Source: Zoogloea dura
GTDB lineage: Bacteria; Pseudomonadota; Gammaproteobacteria; Burkholderiales; Rhodocyclaceae
Assembly: GCF_012927165.1 (NCBI RefSeq)
Contig: NZ_JABBGA010000001.1
Location: forward strand, 496,001 to 560,000
DNA length: 64,000 bases
Reading direction: 5' to 3'
Shown here: piece after piece, positions 1-9,015 of the stretch
Position numbering within the stretch: position 1 is the first letter of the stretch
Layout of the letters: every line of letters starts with the position of its first letter
Made by a program: the position numbers and the translations under genes
The notes under the pieces: model-generated
The model's database searches: none
Told to the model about the DNA's origin: nothing
The model's input: the letters and a program-made list of their open reading frames with translations, nothing else

Positions 1-349
1 GACGGCTCTCGCCAATCCGGATCAACCCCTCATAACCGTCTTCGACAACCCACACCCTGCAATCGGGCAGTAGAGGCTGGACGCCATCCCTCAGTGCAGC
101 GCCTTCATTGGGATCCTCATGAAGAATCATCACGTGGCAAGGCTGCTCCAGCACCCGACCAACCCGGAGTTGCTCATCGCGTAGCCGGGCAACCGAGTCC
201 AGCAGAATCCGGCGATGCCCGCCCGGGGTCTTCCACGCCTGCAGGCGCCCTTCCTCCACCCACAACTGAGCAGTGCGGACACTGACCCCGAGTTGCCGGG
301 CAGCCTCGCGGGGAGAGCACGTGGAGGTAGTAAAAAGAGGCTTGTTCAT
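1..349 (-). CDS. MerR/excisionase-like HTH protein with receiver-like domain (partial)
   Basis: The reading frame runs off the left edge, so only the first 116 codons are seen. Residues 11-50 form a winged helix-turn-helix of the MerR/excisionase type (PREAARQLGVSVRTAQLW, then the wing motif TPGGHRR). After a short linker, residue 71 onward (CHVMILHEDPNEG, later VVEDGYEGL) looks like the first strand and helix of a response-regulator receiver fold, but it is cut before any phosphoacceptor could be seen. The role is probably a DNA-binding regulator. The gene is read away from a very AT-rich upstream region that carries an FNR-type box, so oxygen-dependent control is plausible. The start is the first ATG; no strong ribosome binding site is visible. 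Confidence 0.7.
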   Translation of the reverse strand, partial: MNKPLFTTSTCSPREAARQLGVSVRTAQLWVEEGRLQAWKTPGGHRRILLDSVARLRDEQLRVGRVLEQPCHVMILHEDPNEGAALRDGVQPLLPDCRVWVVEDGYEGLIRIGESR

Positions 350-421
350 ATATTTGTCAGTTTTTTTAATTTTAACGTTTTTGATATTAATGTAAATTAT
401 TTTGTTATTTATTGTTTTTAT

Positions 422-435
422 ATGATTTACATCAA
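422..435 (-). promoter_or_regulatory. FNR/Anr-type box upstream of the HTH regulator
   Basis: On the minus strand the site reads TTGATGTAAATCAT, which matches 13 of 14 positions of the FNR/Anr consensus TTGAT-N4-ATCAA. It lies about 73 bp upstream of the ATG at 349, inside an AT-rich stretch (about 350-530) that contrasts with the GC-rich surroundings. The position suits activation of the regulator gene under low oxygen. No transcription data are available. Confidence 0.5.
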
Positions 436-502
436 TCTATCGGACGACTTCTTACAGCCAGAGTGGATTTTCGGAACGCACAAAAAACGCCTCAAAACAT
501 CT

Positions 503-529
503 GAATAAATTAATTTATTTAATTTATTC
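503..529. repeat. 11-bp perfect inverted repeat in AT-rich intergenic DNA
   Basis: GAATAAATTAA (503-513) and its exact reverse complement TTAATTTATTC (519-529) flank a 5-bp spacer. The repeat sits between the 3' end of the STAND operon and the regulator at 1-349. It lacks GC pairs, so it would be a weak terminator; an operator or nucleoid-protein site is as likely. The rest of 350-650 holds no gene that I can support. A second imperfect inverted repeat lies at 606-641. Confidence 0.45.
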
Positions 530-650
530 ATAGACTTGATACGTATAAAACGGAGGATGCCGTCTGAAATCGAGCCAGAACGCAGGCTGAGGACGCAGCA
601 AGATCGACAAAAATCGAAAAGCCATTTTTATCGTTTTTGTCGTTTCATGG

Positions 651-688
651 AAAAAGGGATGCGCCGGGGGGGTGGGCTTGCCCCCCGG
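651..688 (-). terminator. Probable terminator of the STAND/TIR operon
   Basis: A GC-only stem, CCGGGGGG (664-671) with CCCCCCGG (681-688), is followed on the minus strand by a T5 run at 655-651. It lies just downstream of the stop codon at 702. The 8-nt gap between stem and T-run makes it imperfect. Confidence 0.45.
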
Positions 689-701
689 AAACGACCGTCG
701 G

Positions 702-3700
702 TCAGGGAGAGGGGGGTTTGCCGAGCAGGCGATGAGCGAAGTCGATGAGCTCAGCGTCGGAGCGCGCCCAGACCTCGGCGTCAAAGGTGGTGATGCGGTC
801 GCCATTGCGGCGGAGGATGCGCTTGCCGTCGCTGCTGAAGCGGGCATCGCGCACGCGGTCGGCGCCGCCCTCCAGGGTGCTCAGGGCGTGGCGCTGCCAG
901 TCCCACACCCGGGCCGCCCCGTCTGCGCCGGTGGAGATGATGTAAGCCCCATCCGGCGCCACATCCACGCTCACCACCGGTCCGGTGTGCGCGAGCACCC
1001 CGTCCGGGTCAGCCTTGGCATCGTCCATGGCGTAGAAGCGCAGATATCCGTCCGTGCCGCCAGTGGTCAGACGCCGGCCCCGTCGATCAAAGGCCAGGGC
1101 TGCGATGGGGCTGCCCGTGTCATCGAATTCGAAGGAGTCCGCAGCTCCCGTCAGGGAGACGACGCGCAGCCGGCCCGAATGCATGCCCAGTGCCAACCAG
1201 CGCCCATCCGGACTGAATACGGCTACACGCACGCTCTCGCCTGGCTTCAGCAGGTTGCGGGGTGGTGCGTCCCCCTCGCCGGCGAACAATTGCCCGGTGG
1301 CGGTGCGAAAACTGTGGCGCCGGTCGGCACTCAGTACAAGTCCGTTGCCCTGAGGGGTGAGGAGGTCGGTGACGGGCATGCGCCATAGTCTGACCCCGCC
1401 ATCGGCCCCGGCACTGAGCACCCGCCCGCCGTCGGGTGAGAACACCGCATTGCGCATGGCAGCGCTGTGGCCGCGGAATTCCCGGGGCTGGAAGTGGAAC
1501 GGCGCTTCCCAGACCCGCAAGGTATCGTCCGTGCCGAAGGAAAGGATGCGCTTGCCGTCCGGACTGAAGGACACGGCCAGCGCGGTCCCCGAGCGATTGC
1601 CCGGCAGCATCACGGGGCCATCCAGCGGCTTCTCCTCGCCGGGCTGCAGGGTCCACATGTACACACCACCGTCGGAGCTGGCCACGGCCAGCAGGCGGCC
1701 GTCCGGTGAATGGCGGGCAGCCGTGGCAAGGGCCGGCGGCAGATCGGCGCGCACCGGCAGCGGCAGCTCGAGCGGCCTGCCGAGCAGCCGCCCCCAGGGG
1801 GTCCAACGGTAGACACTGCCGTCCGCCACCGCCACGGCGATCTCCTTGCCGTCAGGCGAGAAGCTGGCGGACAACACCTCGTCCGGGTGAGTCAGGGTCG
1901 CCAGCAAGGAACCGAGCCCGGCGTCCCAGACCCGCGCCGTGTTGTCATTGTTGCCGAAGGACAGCACCCGGTCGCCGCTCTCATCGAAACTGGCCGAGGC
2001 AACGTTGCCGAAGTGCCCCGCCAAACGGGTGAGCTGGCAGGCCGCACCGGCAGAGGTGAGCAGCAGGTCTGGCGCCATACCGTCCTCCGACTCCCGGATT
2101 GCCACCACCCGCTTGCCGTCGCGGCTGATGTCGGCATCGGTCCACGCCGGCCCGCCAGCGTGCCCGCAGCGGGTCAAGATGCGCCCGGCGCTGTCCCAGA
2201 CCTGCAATATGCCGTCCCGCCCGGCGGAGACCAGGCGGCTGCCATCGGCACTGGCGGCAAGCGCCGACAGGGGGCCGGCATGGGAGATCCGCGCCTGCAG
2301 CGCCAGAGTGCGGGCATCGATGAGTCGCGCCTCACCGTCCTCTCCGGCGCTGAAGAGCCACTTGCCGTCCCGGCTGAAGCCCGCCGCCACCGCCCCGCCC
2401 GGGTGAGGAGGCAAGGCCGGGTTCTGCAGGAAGGCTGCAATGGCCTGGCGCAGGGTCGTGCGCACGGCATGGTCAGCGGAGCCGTTGGCGAGGGTCAGCG
2501 CCTCTTCAAGGGCACGGCGGGCATCCACCTCGATGCGCTCGCTCACCTCGACGGCGCGGCGCCGGGCCTCCGCCTCGTCCCGGTCCCGGTCCAGCATGAC
2601 GATGTTGAGGGCTGTCGCCAGCACCATGACGCAGGCCACACCGCTGCCGATCAGCCGGTTGCGCCGCTTGAAGCAGGCGTCAGCCCAGGGCCGCACGATC
2701 TCGATGAAGGCGTCGTGCTGCAATTCGTAGCTGACCCCGCCGGCGGCATCGCGGGTGCGCACGATGCGGTGTTCCCGCAGGATGTCGAGGACTTTCTGGG
2801 TGCGCTGCTCGGATGTCCCGGCCTGGGCCGCCAGGGCTTCCAGGGGGTAGGCGATCTTGACCCCGCTGCGGGGCGCCAGGGCCTTCAGCACCTGGGCCGC
2901 ATCGAGGCGCTGGAAGAGCCCGAAGTTCCGGGTAACGCTCTGCAGATAAGCCGAGACGATGCCCTTTCGCCCGCCCAACGCGCGGTAATCGTCCATGCGC
3001 AGGCCGCTGTGCCCGGCAGCCCTGCCCCGCTCCCACAGGCTGCGGCAGATGAGTTGCAGGAAGGGTAGTTCGATGCCGCCGCGGAAGAGGCGCCCGGTGG
3101 ACTTTTCCGGATCGCCCGGCGCCAGGTCGTCGAGGAGGCGGCCCACCAGTTCATCGTCGCAGACACCACCGTACTTGCGTGCCGGACAGACGATGGCCTC
3201 GCGCGCGCGCTCCCGGTCGAGATGCTCCAAGTGGTAGGTGGACGCGAACAAGGCCAGGACATGGCCGCGCAGGCAGGCATCCACGCTGGCCAGGAACTCC
3301 TCGCGGAAGGACAGCACCACGCGCACGTCCAGCGTCGTGCGCAGCAGGGCCCCGAGCGCCGCCGGCAGCAGCCCGAGATTGGCCGCATAGCGCTGCAGGT
3401 ACTCCTCGAACTGATCGAGCATGATGACCAGCGTGCTGTCATCGCGGGCCAGGGCATCATGGGCCGCATCCACCAGCTGGCCCGGTCCGGGCGCGCCCGC
3501 CTCGCCCTGGCGGATGAGGGCAGCCAGGGCGCTGCAGGGGTCAGGAGTGTTCCACTTGTCGAAATACACCACCTGCGCCTCTTCGGCCTTCAGGTTGGGG
3601 ATCACCAGCGCCCGCAGCAGGGATGTCTTTCCCACTCCTGACGGGGCGTACAGGAGTGTCAGGGGATGCGAGAACAGCTTGTTGATGAGGAGCTGGGCGT

Positions 3701-3809
3701 CCCGCTCCCGCCCGAAGAAGCGGTCCCGCTCGGCTTCGGTATAGGGCTTGAGGCCGATATAGGGCTCGTTCACATCGACGGGCAACTGGCTGAGCGGCGC
3801 ATCAGACAT
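702..3809 (-). CDS. STAND-family NTPase with transmembrane helix and WD40 propellers
   Basis: The 1035-residue protein is probably a ligand-sensing signalling NTPase. Residues 30-380 are a nSTAND1-type NTPase: Walker A is APSGVGKTS (55-63), Walker B is LVIMLDQFEEY (127-137), and VVLSFREEF (164-172) is the sensor-like strand. A winged-helix region follows. One clear membrane helix lies at about 386-406 (LIGSGVACVMVLATALNIVM), flanked by RR/KR. From about 470 to the end there are roughly 12-13 WD40 repeats (recurring FSPDGKR...SAGADG..RVW), enough for one or two beta-propellers. It ends the operon, 10 bp after the TIR-caspase-SIR2 gene, so the two proteins probably act together, with this one as sensor/scaffold and the upstream one as effector. 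STAND-WD40 proteins occur in bacterial signalling and immunity; the actual ligand is unknown. Confidence 0.85.
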   Translation of the reverse strand: MSDAPLSQLPVDVNEPYIGLKPYTEAERDRFFGRERDAQLLINKLFSHPLTLLYAPSGVGKTSLLRALVIPNLKAEEAQVVYFDKWNTPDPCSALAALIRQGEAGAPGPGQLVDAAHDALARDDSTLVIMLDQFEEYLQRYAANLGLLPAALGALLRTTLDVRVVLSFREEFLASVDACLRGHVLALFASTYHLEHLDRERAREAIVCPARKYGGVCDDELVGRLLDDLAPGDPEKSTGRLFRGGIELPFLQLICRSLWERGRAAGHSGLRMDDYRALGGRKGIVSAYLQSVTRNFGLFQRLDAAQVLKALAPRSGVKIAYPLEALAAQAGTSEQRTQKVLDILREHRIVRTRDAAGGVSYELQHDAFIEIVRPWADACFKRRNRLIGSGVACVMVLATALNIVMLDRDRDEAEARRRAVEVSERIEVDARRALEEALTLANGSADHAVRTTLRQAIAAFLQNPALPPHPGGAVAAGFSRDGKWLFSAGEDGEARLIDARTLALQARISHAGPLSALAASADGSRLVSAGRDGILQVWDSAGRILTRCGHAGGPAWTDADISRDGKRVVAIRESEDGMAPDLLLTSAGAACQLTRLAGHFGNVASASFDESGDRVLSFGNNDNTARVWDAGLGSLLATLTHPDEVLSASFSPDGKEIAVAVADGSVYRWTPWGRLLGRPLELPLPVRADLPPALATAARHSPDGRLLAVASSDGGVYMWTLQPGEEKPLDGPVMLPGNRSGTALAVSFSPDGKRILSFGTDDTLRVWEAPFHFQPREFRGHSAAMRNAVFSPDGGRVLSAGADGGVRLWRMPVTDLLTPQGNGLVLSADRRHSFRTATGQLFAGEGDAPPRNLLKPGESVRVAVFSPDGRWLALGMHSGRLRVVSLTGAADSFEFDDTGSPIAALAFDRRGRRLTTGGTDGYLRFYAMDDAKADPDGVLAHTGPVVSVDVAPDGAYIISTGADGAARVWDWQRHALSTLEGGADRVRDARFSSDGKRILRRNGDRITTFDAEVWARSDAELIDFAHRLLGKPPSP

Positions 3810-3819
3810 GGCTCACCCT

Positions 3820-5886
3820 CTACTTGAACTGGCCGAGGGTCTGCACGAAGGCCTCGCAGTCCGACTGGAGCCGGTCCTCGGCGGCCACCAGCTGCGCCCA
3901 GAAGCGCTCCTCGATGGGCGACACGGCGGTGCGCACGGCGTAGCGGCGGCGCGGCCGGACCTGCCCTTCACTGCTGAAGATGTGCCCCATCAGCCGGTAG
4001 TGCCAGACATCGAGGTTGTAGCCTAGGAACAGCAGGGAGCTCTTCTGGAAGCGCCGGGAAAATGCGCTGGGCGGCTTGGTGTGCTCGTTCTCGAGACGGC
4101 CGAGGAAGGTCATGTGGTCGCTCTCGGTGATCACCACCGTATCGATGCCGGAGCGACGGTCGGCCAGCTCGTTGGCGAACGGCGACCCGACGATCTTGTA
4201 GATGATGCGGTCGCCGTGTTCGCCCAGGTCCGACAGCAGCCAGTTGTCGGCCAGCTGAATGTCCACGGACGGCGTCTGTCCGCCTCGCCGGATCACCAGC
4301 AGGCGACCGTCCAGCCCGTCCTCATCGGCGGTGAGAATGTGGGTCACCACTGTGAACGGCAGCCCGGCCTGCTCCAGCAGGCTCTCGAACACCCAGTCGT
4401 AGCTGGCGGAGACGATGATCCACGGGCTTGTCATGCCCGCCAGGAAGCGGTGGGTCTGGGTTGGCACGAAGCCGGCGCTCTGCTCCTTCAGCACCGCGGT
4501 GAGACGGCGGAGGAAGGCACCCCGCTCTCCCCCGAAGACCAGCAGCAGGTATTCGGCGGCTGTCGCCAGCGGATAGCGCTCGTCGAGTCGCATGCCGGCC
4601 TCCAGGCCGGCCGTCTCGATCAGCGCGCTGACCAGCCGGAAGGCACTTAGCGGCCCGCTGCCGAACACACCATCGCCGAGCAGGGGGACCAGGCGCCCCT
4701 CATCCAGTGCCCCCCGGATGGCCAGGAAGAACTCACGGTTACCCCGCAGGGCCGTTGCCGTCGGCGCCGCAGTGGTGCGCCGGGCGATCTCGCCACGGCT
4801 TGAATTGGTGTTGAAGCCCTTGCTGAGGGCCTGCAGCTCGGGCGCGTCCTGGTCGATGCGGCCCTGCACGTAGCGGCAGATCTCGTCGGCGGTCAGGATG
4901 TTGTCGCCATCATCGGCCTCGAAGGTCTCCACCCCATGGACGAACCAGCGCACCATGCGCGACACCCCGGCGCCCCGCTCCGCCACATCCTTGTCGAGCA
5001 CCGTGCAGCCCGAGAGCACGTATTTGCCCTGGCCCTGCCCCAGGTTGGAGACCAGGATGGACGGGATATCCACCTGCCCACTGGCTTCCGGAACCAGGCT
5101 GAAGATACAGTCGAGCAGGATCACCAGCTGTGACGCACCGCTTTCGTTGAGGGCCCGCTTGGCAATCCACTCCATGGAGATCGCCGTGGCGTCCAGGTAG
5201 TCGAGCTCGGCATCGTTGGGGCACAGGTAAAGATCGCCCCGCGCCGAGAGCTTGGCGTGACCACAGTAGTAGAGCACCACGGTGTCGTTCGGGGAGGCAT
5301 CCTTGAAGGCCTTCTGCAGGCTCTTCATCAGGCTGGTCTTTGCCGGATTGACCAGGGTCTCCACCTCGAAGTGGGCGTCCTCCTGCTCGGCCAGGAGGCG
5401 GCGCATCGCCTCCACGTTGGCCGAGGCCGAGGCCGGCGCCTGGAAGCCCGCCCCGTGGGCATAGGCATCGACGCCGACCAACAGGGCCGAGCGACTGCCA
5501 CGTACCCGCTTCTCGATGGGCGCCACCACGAGGGCCTTGAGCCCAGGGTCGTCCGCCTCGCCGCTCCAGGCTTTCAGGTTGATCCACTGGGACTCGGTGA
5601 AGCCCAGGGGCACATCCTCTCCGTCCAGGCTCACCTGCAGCAGGGTCCGGCGCTGGGCCGCACGGCTGGCCTCCGAGCGGACGAAGTCGCTGCTGCGGGC
5701 GGCCTCGCTCCACAAGACCACCACGCAACGCGCGGTGTCGATCTGTTCCTCCAGCTCCTGGCGCCAGGCGCAGGCTGCATCCAGGTCCTTGTCCCACCAC
5801 ACCGAGAAATGCGCTGACAAAGCCTCCGCCAGGGCTTCCGCCCGAGCCTTGTCGGTATGTCCGTAGCTCAGGAAGATGTCGGCCAT
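3820..5886 (-). CDS. TIR - caspase-like - SIR2-like triple-domain protein
   Basis: The 688-residue protein carries three effector-type domains in one chain. Residues 1-125 are a TIR_2-type domain (start DIFLSYGHTDK, candidate catalytic Glu72 in SDFVRSEASRA). Residues 132-370 are a caspase-like (C14) peptidase: ALLVGVDAY first strand, His210 in VLYYCGHAK and Cys260 in VILLDCIFS form the expected dyad. Residues 385-640 align by eye with SIR2_2 domains, but key motifs are altered: the usual TTNYD reads SASYD (493-497), and the usual YKLHGS reads YKIVGS (563-568), so the NAD-site Asn and catalytic His are missing; LLFLGYNLD (618-626) is kept. I infer an active TIR and protease with a SIR2-like module that may bind but not hydrolyse NAD. 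It lies between the secreted-protein gene (24-bp gap) and the STAND-WD40 gene (10-bp gap), as expected for a single transcript. Confidence 0.85.
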   Translation of the reverse strand: MADIFLSYGHTDKARAEALAEALSAHFSVWWDKDLDAACAWRQELEEQIDTARCVVVLWSEAARSSDFVRSEASRAAQRRTLLQVSLDGEDVPLGFTESQWINLKAWSGEADDPGLKALVVAPIEKRVRGSRSALLVGVDAYAHGAGFQAPASASANVEAMRRLLAEQEDAHFEVETLVNPAKTSLMKSLQKAFKDASPNDTVVLYYCGHAKLSARGDLYLCPNDAELDYLDATAISMEWIAKRALNESGASQLVILLDCIFSLVPEASGQVDIPSILVSNLGQGQGKYVLSGCTVLDKDVAERGAGVSRMVRWFVHGVETFEADDGDNILTADEICRYVQGRIDQDAPELQALSKGFNTNSSRGEIARRTTAAPTATALRGNREFFLAIRGALDEGRLVPLLGDGVFGSGPLSAFRLVSALIETAGLEAGMRLDERYPLATAAEYLLLVFGGERGAFLRRLTAVLKEQSAGFVPTQTHRFLAGMTSPWIIVSASYDWVFESLLEQAGLPFTVVTHILTADEDGLDGRLLVIRRGGQTPSVDIQLADNWLLSDLGEHGDRIIYKIVGSPFANELADRRSGIDTVVITESDHMTFLGRLENEHTKPPSAFSRRFQKSSLLFLGYNLDVWHYRLMGHIFSSEGQVRPRRRYAVRTAVSPIEERFWAQLVAAEDRLQSDCEAFVQTLGQFK

Positions 5887-5910
5887 ACGCCCTCCTTTAT
5901 CGGGCCATCC

Positions 5911-6249
5911 CTACTGGGCCACCCCGGGGACCGCACCCCAGGGGGTATAGCAGGCGCAGGACGCGCCGACGGGCATGGCCACCGCCATCGGGCAGGGGCC
6001 GGCATTGGTCACGCACATGGAAGCGAAACGTGGCCGCGGCATCTGCTGGGGAAAGGGCACCGCCGGGGCCACCCCCTGCTGGGGTGGCGCGGCACAGAGG
6101 CGATCTATTTCCAGGGGGGGCACCCCCTCGTTACGCAGCTGGATCCGCTCGCGGGTGGTGCAGTAGGCGCCCGCCTCCCATGACACGCCCAGGCATGCCA
6201 GCACGACAAGGGGAAGGATCCGGCGGGCACGCCACTTCAAGAACATCAT
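5911..6249 (-). CDS. Small secreted Cys/Pro-rich protein, first gene of the STAND/TIR operon
   Basis: The 112-residue product has an N-terminal signal peptide: MMFLKWRARR, then a hydrophobic core (ILPLVVLACLGVSW), with likely cleavage near AGA-YC. The mature part has two regions: a charged segment with a conserved-looking GVPPLEIDRLC, and a C-terminal module with paired cysteines (SMCVTNAGPCPMAV, then GASCACYTPWGAVPG). That C-x7-C-x8-C-x-C pattern with Gly/Pro recurs in small periplasmic proteins of proteobacteria. Its function is unknown to me. The start has GGGGGAA 5-9 nt upstream of the tandem ATGs; either could be used. Placement directly before the TIR-caspase-SIR2 gene suggests a periplasmic partner or ligand for the membrane-anchored STAND protein; that is inference. 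Confidence 0.65.
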   Translation of the reverse strand: MMFLKWRARRILPLVVLACLGVSWEAGAYCTTRERIQLRNEGVPPLEIDRLCAAPPQQGVAPAVPFPQQMPRPRFASMCVTNAGPCPMAVAMPVGASCACYTPWGAVPGVAQ

Positions 6250-6337
6250 CCAGTTCCCCCTTCAATGCGCTGATTCATTTATATGGCGCAAACGGGGGAA
6301 TGTCCATGGAATCGGGACTTCAGGCGCATTTGAATGC

Positions 6338-6376
6338 AACGAGGCCCCTGCCGGTTTTCCGGACAGGGGCCTCGTT
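6338..6376 (-). terminator. acnB terminator hairpin
   Basis: A 17-bp stem (left arm 6338-6354, right arm 6359-6376, one bulged A, TTTT loop) is the strongest hairpin in this stretch. It lies about 40 bp past the acnB stop at 6418. The T-run is short on the minus strand (TTGCATTC), but stem strength and position fit a terminator that insulates the STAND/TIR operon from acnB. Confidence 0.7.
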
Positions 6377-6417
6377 TCACGCCGGGCGGGTCGCGACCCG
6401 CCACAGGTGGATGATGC

Positions 6418-9015
6418 TTACATCTCGACGGTATCCGCCACTTCGGTGAAGGCCGGGATCTGGTCGAAGTTCATGTAGCGGTAGATCTCGGCGGCCTTGG
6501 CGTTCACCACCTTGATCTGCTCCATGTACTCTTCCTTGGTCACGATCCGGCCGGCCAGGGCGCACATGGCGGCCAGTTCGGCGGAGCCCAGGTAGACACG
6601 GGTGTCGATGCCCAGGCGGTTCGGGAAGTTGCGGGTGGAGGTGGAGATCGCGGTGGAACCCTTGCGGATCTGCGCCTGGTTGCCCATGCACAGGGAGCAG
6701 CCGGGCATTTCCATGCGGGCGCCGGACTTGCCGAGGATGCCGTAGTAGCCCTCTTCGGTCAGGATCAGCGCATCCATCTTGGTCGGCGGCGCGATCCACA
6801 GACGGGTCGGGATGTCGGACTTGCCTTCCAGGACCTTGCCGGCAGCGCGGAAGTGGCCGATGTTGGTCATGCAGGAACCGATGAACACTTCGTCGATCTT
6901 GTCGCCGGCGACTTCGGACAGCACCTTCACGTCATCCGGGTCGTTCGGGCAGGCCAGGATCGGCTCGGTGACTTCGGCCAGGTCGATCTCGATCACGGCG
7001 GCGTACTGGGCGCCTGCATCACCCTTCAGCAGGGTGCCGTTGGCGATCCAGTCTTCCATGGCGTTGATGCGACGCTTGAGGGTGCGGGCATCCTCGTAGC
7101 CTTCGGCGATCATCCACTTCATCAGGGTGATGTTGGAACGCATGTACTCGACGATCGGCTCCTTGTTCAGGGCGATCGCGCAGGCGGCGGCCGAGCGCTC
7201 GGCGGCAGCGTCGGAGAGCTCGAACGCTTGCTCGACCTTCAGGTCGGGCAGGCCTTCGATTTCGAGGATGCGGCCGGAGAAGACGTTCTTCTTGCCCTTC
7301 TTCTCGACGGTCAGCAGGCCGGCCTTGATGGCGTACAGGGGGATGGCATTGACCAGGTCACGCAGGGTGATACCGGGTTGCATCTGGCCCTTGAAGCGCA
7401 CCAGCACGGATTCCGGCATGTCCAGCGGCATTACGCCGGTGGCTGCGGCAAAGGCGACCAGGCCGGAGCCGGCCGGGAAGGAGATGCCGATAGGGAAGCG
7501 GGTGTGGGAGTCGCCACCCGTGCCGACGGTGTCGGGCAGCAGCAGGCGGTTCAGCCAGGAGTGGATCACGCCGTCGCCCGGGCGCAGGGACACGCCGCCA
7601 CGGGTGGAGATGAAGGACGGCAGCTCGCGGTGCATCTTCACGTCCACCAGCTTCGGGTAGGCCGCGGTATGGCAGAAGGACTGCATCACCAGGTCGGCGG
7701 AGAAGCCGAGGCAGGCCAGGTCCTTCAGCTCGTCGCGGGTCATCGGGCCGGTGGTGTCCTGGGAGCCGACGGTGGTCATCTTGGGCTCGCAGTAGGTGCC
7801 GGGCAGCACGCCCTTGCCTTCCGGCAGGCCACAGGCGCGGCCGACCATCTTCTGGGCCAGGGAGTAGCCGGTGCCGGCATCCGACGGGTTCTGCGGCAGG
7901 CGGAACAGGGTGGACGGGGGCAGGCCCAGGGCTTCACGCGCCTTGGTGGTCAGGCCACGGCCGATGATCAGCGGGATACGGCCGCCAGCACGGACTTCGT
8001 CGAGGATGACGGGGGTCTTGAGCTGGGCTTCGGCGATCACGGCGCCGTTCTTGAGGGCGGTGACCTTGGCGGTGGCCTGGTCGACCTGCAGCTCGATCTC
8101 GTCGCCCATGTCCATCTGGCCGGCGTCGATTTCGATCGGCAGCGCGCCGGCATCTTCCATCGTGTTGAAGAAGATCGGAGCGATCTTGGAGCCCAGACAG
8201 ACGCCGCCGAAACGCTTGTTCGGCACGAAGGGGATGTCTTCGCCGGTGAACCACAGCACCGAGTTGGTGGCGGACTTGCGGGAAGAACCGGTGCCCACCA
8301 CGTCGCCGACGTAGGCGATCAGGTTGCCCTTGGCGGCCAGCGCTTCGAGTTGCTTGAGGGGGCCACGCGAGCCCGGCTCATCGGCTTCGATACCCGGACG
8401 CGGGTTCTTGAGCATGGCCAGGGCGTGCAGCGGGATATCCGGACGGGACCAGGCATCGGGCGCCGGAGACAGGTCGTCGGTGTTGGTTTCGCCGGTAACC
8501 TTGAAAACGGTCAGCTTCTGGGAAGCCGGAACTTCGGGACGGGAGGTGAACCACTCGCCGTCGGCCCAGGACTGCAGCACGGCCTTGGCGTTGGCGTTGC
8601 CCTTGTCGGCGAGTTCCTTGACGTCATGGAAGAAGTCGAAGACCAGCAGGGTCTTCTTGAGGCCTTCGGCAGCCACACCGCCCACTTCGGCATCGCCAAG
8701 CAGGTCGATCATCGGCTTGACGTTGTAGCCGCCGAGCATGGTGCCCAGCAGCTCGGTGGCCTTGGCGCGGGACACCAGCGCAACGGCCAGCTCGCCCTTG
8801 GCGACCTTGGCCAGGAATTCGGCCTTGACCTTGGCGGCGTCGTCTACGCCAGCGGGAATGCGGTAGGTCAGCAGTTCAACCAGGAAAGCCTCTTCACCGG
8901 CCGGCGGGCTCTGCAGCAGTTCGACCAGGGCTTGGGTTTGCTGCTTCGACAGGGGCAGCGGCGGGATGCCGAGGGCTGCGCGCTCGGCAACATGCTGGCG
9001 ATAGGCTTCAAGCAT
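6418..9015 (-). CDS. acnB: Bifunctional aconitate hydratase 2 / 2-methylisocitrate dehydratase
   Basis: AcnB interconverts citrate and isocitrate in the TCA cycle and can dehydrate 2-methylisocitrate in propionate oxidation. At 865 residues it has the family length. An N-terminal HEAT-like region ([20 protein letters not shown]) is followed by the swivel domain and the aconitase core. [4Fe-4S] ligands are visible in [15 protein letters not shown] and in [13 protein letters not shown] (C-x2-C) near the C terminus. The start has GGAAGGATC 6 nt upstream. It is a single gene, with an AT-rich promoter region upstream and a hairpin terminator downstream. prpE and acuI, 20 kb away, fit propionyl metabolism, but no methylcitrate cluster is seen here. 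Confidence 0.97.
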   Translation of the reverse strand: MLEAYRQHVAERAALGIPPLPLSKQQTQALVELLQSPPAGEEAFLVELLTYRIPAGVDDAAKVKAEFLAKVAKGELAVALVSRAKATELLGTMLGGYNVKPMIDLLGDAEVGGVAAEGLKKTLLVFDFFHDVKELADKGNANAKAVLQSWADGEWFTSRPEVPASQKLTVFKVTGETNTDDLSPAPDAWSRPDIPLHALAMLKNPRPGIEADEPGSRGPLKQLEALAAKGNLIAYVGDVVGTGSSRKSATNSVLWFTGEDIPFVPNKRFGGVCLGSKIAPIFFNTMEDAGALPIEIDAGQMDMGDEIELQVDQATAKVTALKNGAVIAEAQLKTPVILDEVRAGGRIPLIIGRGLTTKAREALGLPPSTLFRLPQNPSDAGTGYSLAQKMVGRACGLPEGKGVLPGTYCEPKMTTVGSQDTTGPMTRDELKDLACLGFSADLVMQSFCHTAAYPKLVDVKMHRELPSFISTRGGVSLRPGDGVIHSWLNRLLLPDTVGTGGDSHTRFPIGISFPAGSGLVAFAAATGVMPLDMPESVLVRFKGQMQPGITLRDLVNAIPLYAIKAGLLTVEKKGKKNVFSGRILEIEGLPDLKVEQAFELSDAAAERSAAACAIALNKEPIVEYMRSNITLMKWMIAEGYEDARTLKRRINAMEDWIANGTLLKGDAGAQYAAVIEIDLAEVTEPILACPNDPDDVKVLSEVAGDKIDEVFIGSCMTNIGHFRAAGKVLEGKSDIPTRLWIAPPTKMDALILTEEGYYGILGKSGARMEMPGCSLCMGNQAQIRKGSTAISTSTRNFPNRLGIDTRVYLGSAELAAMCALAGRIVTKEEYMEQIKVVNAKAAEIYRYMNFDQIPAFTEVADTVEM

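Noticed and set aside
3820-5886. Ordinary active SIR2 NADase effector
   Set aside because: The fold is recognisable but the NAD-site Asn and catalytic His positions read Ser and Val, so a canonical active SIR2 call is not supported.
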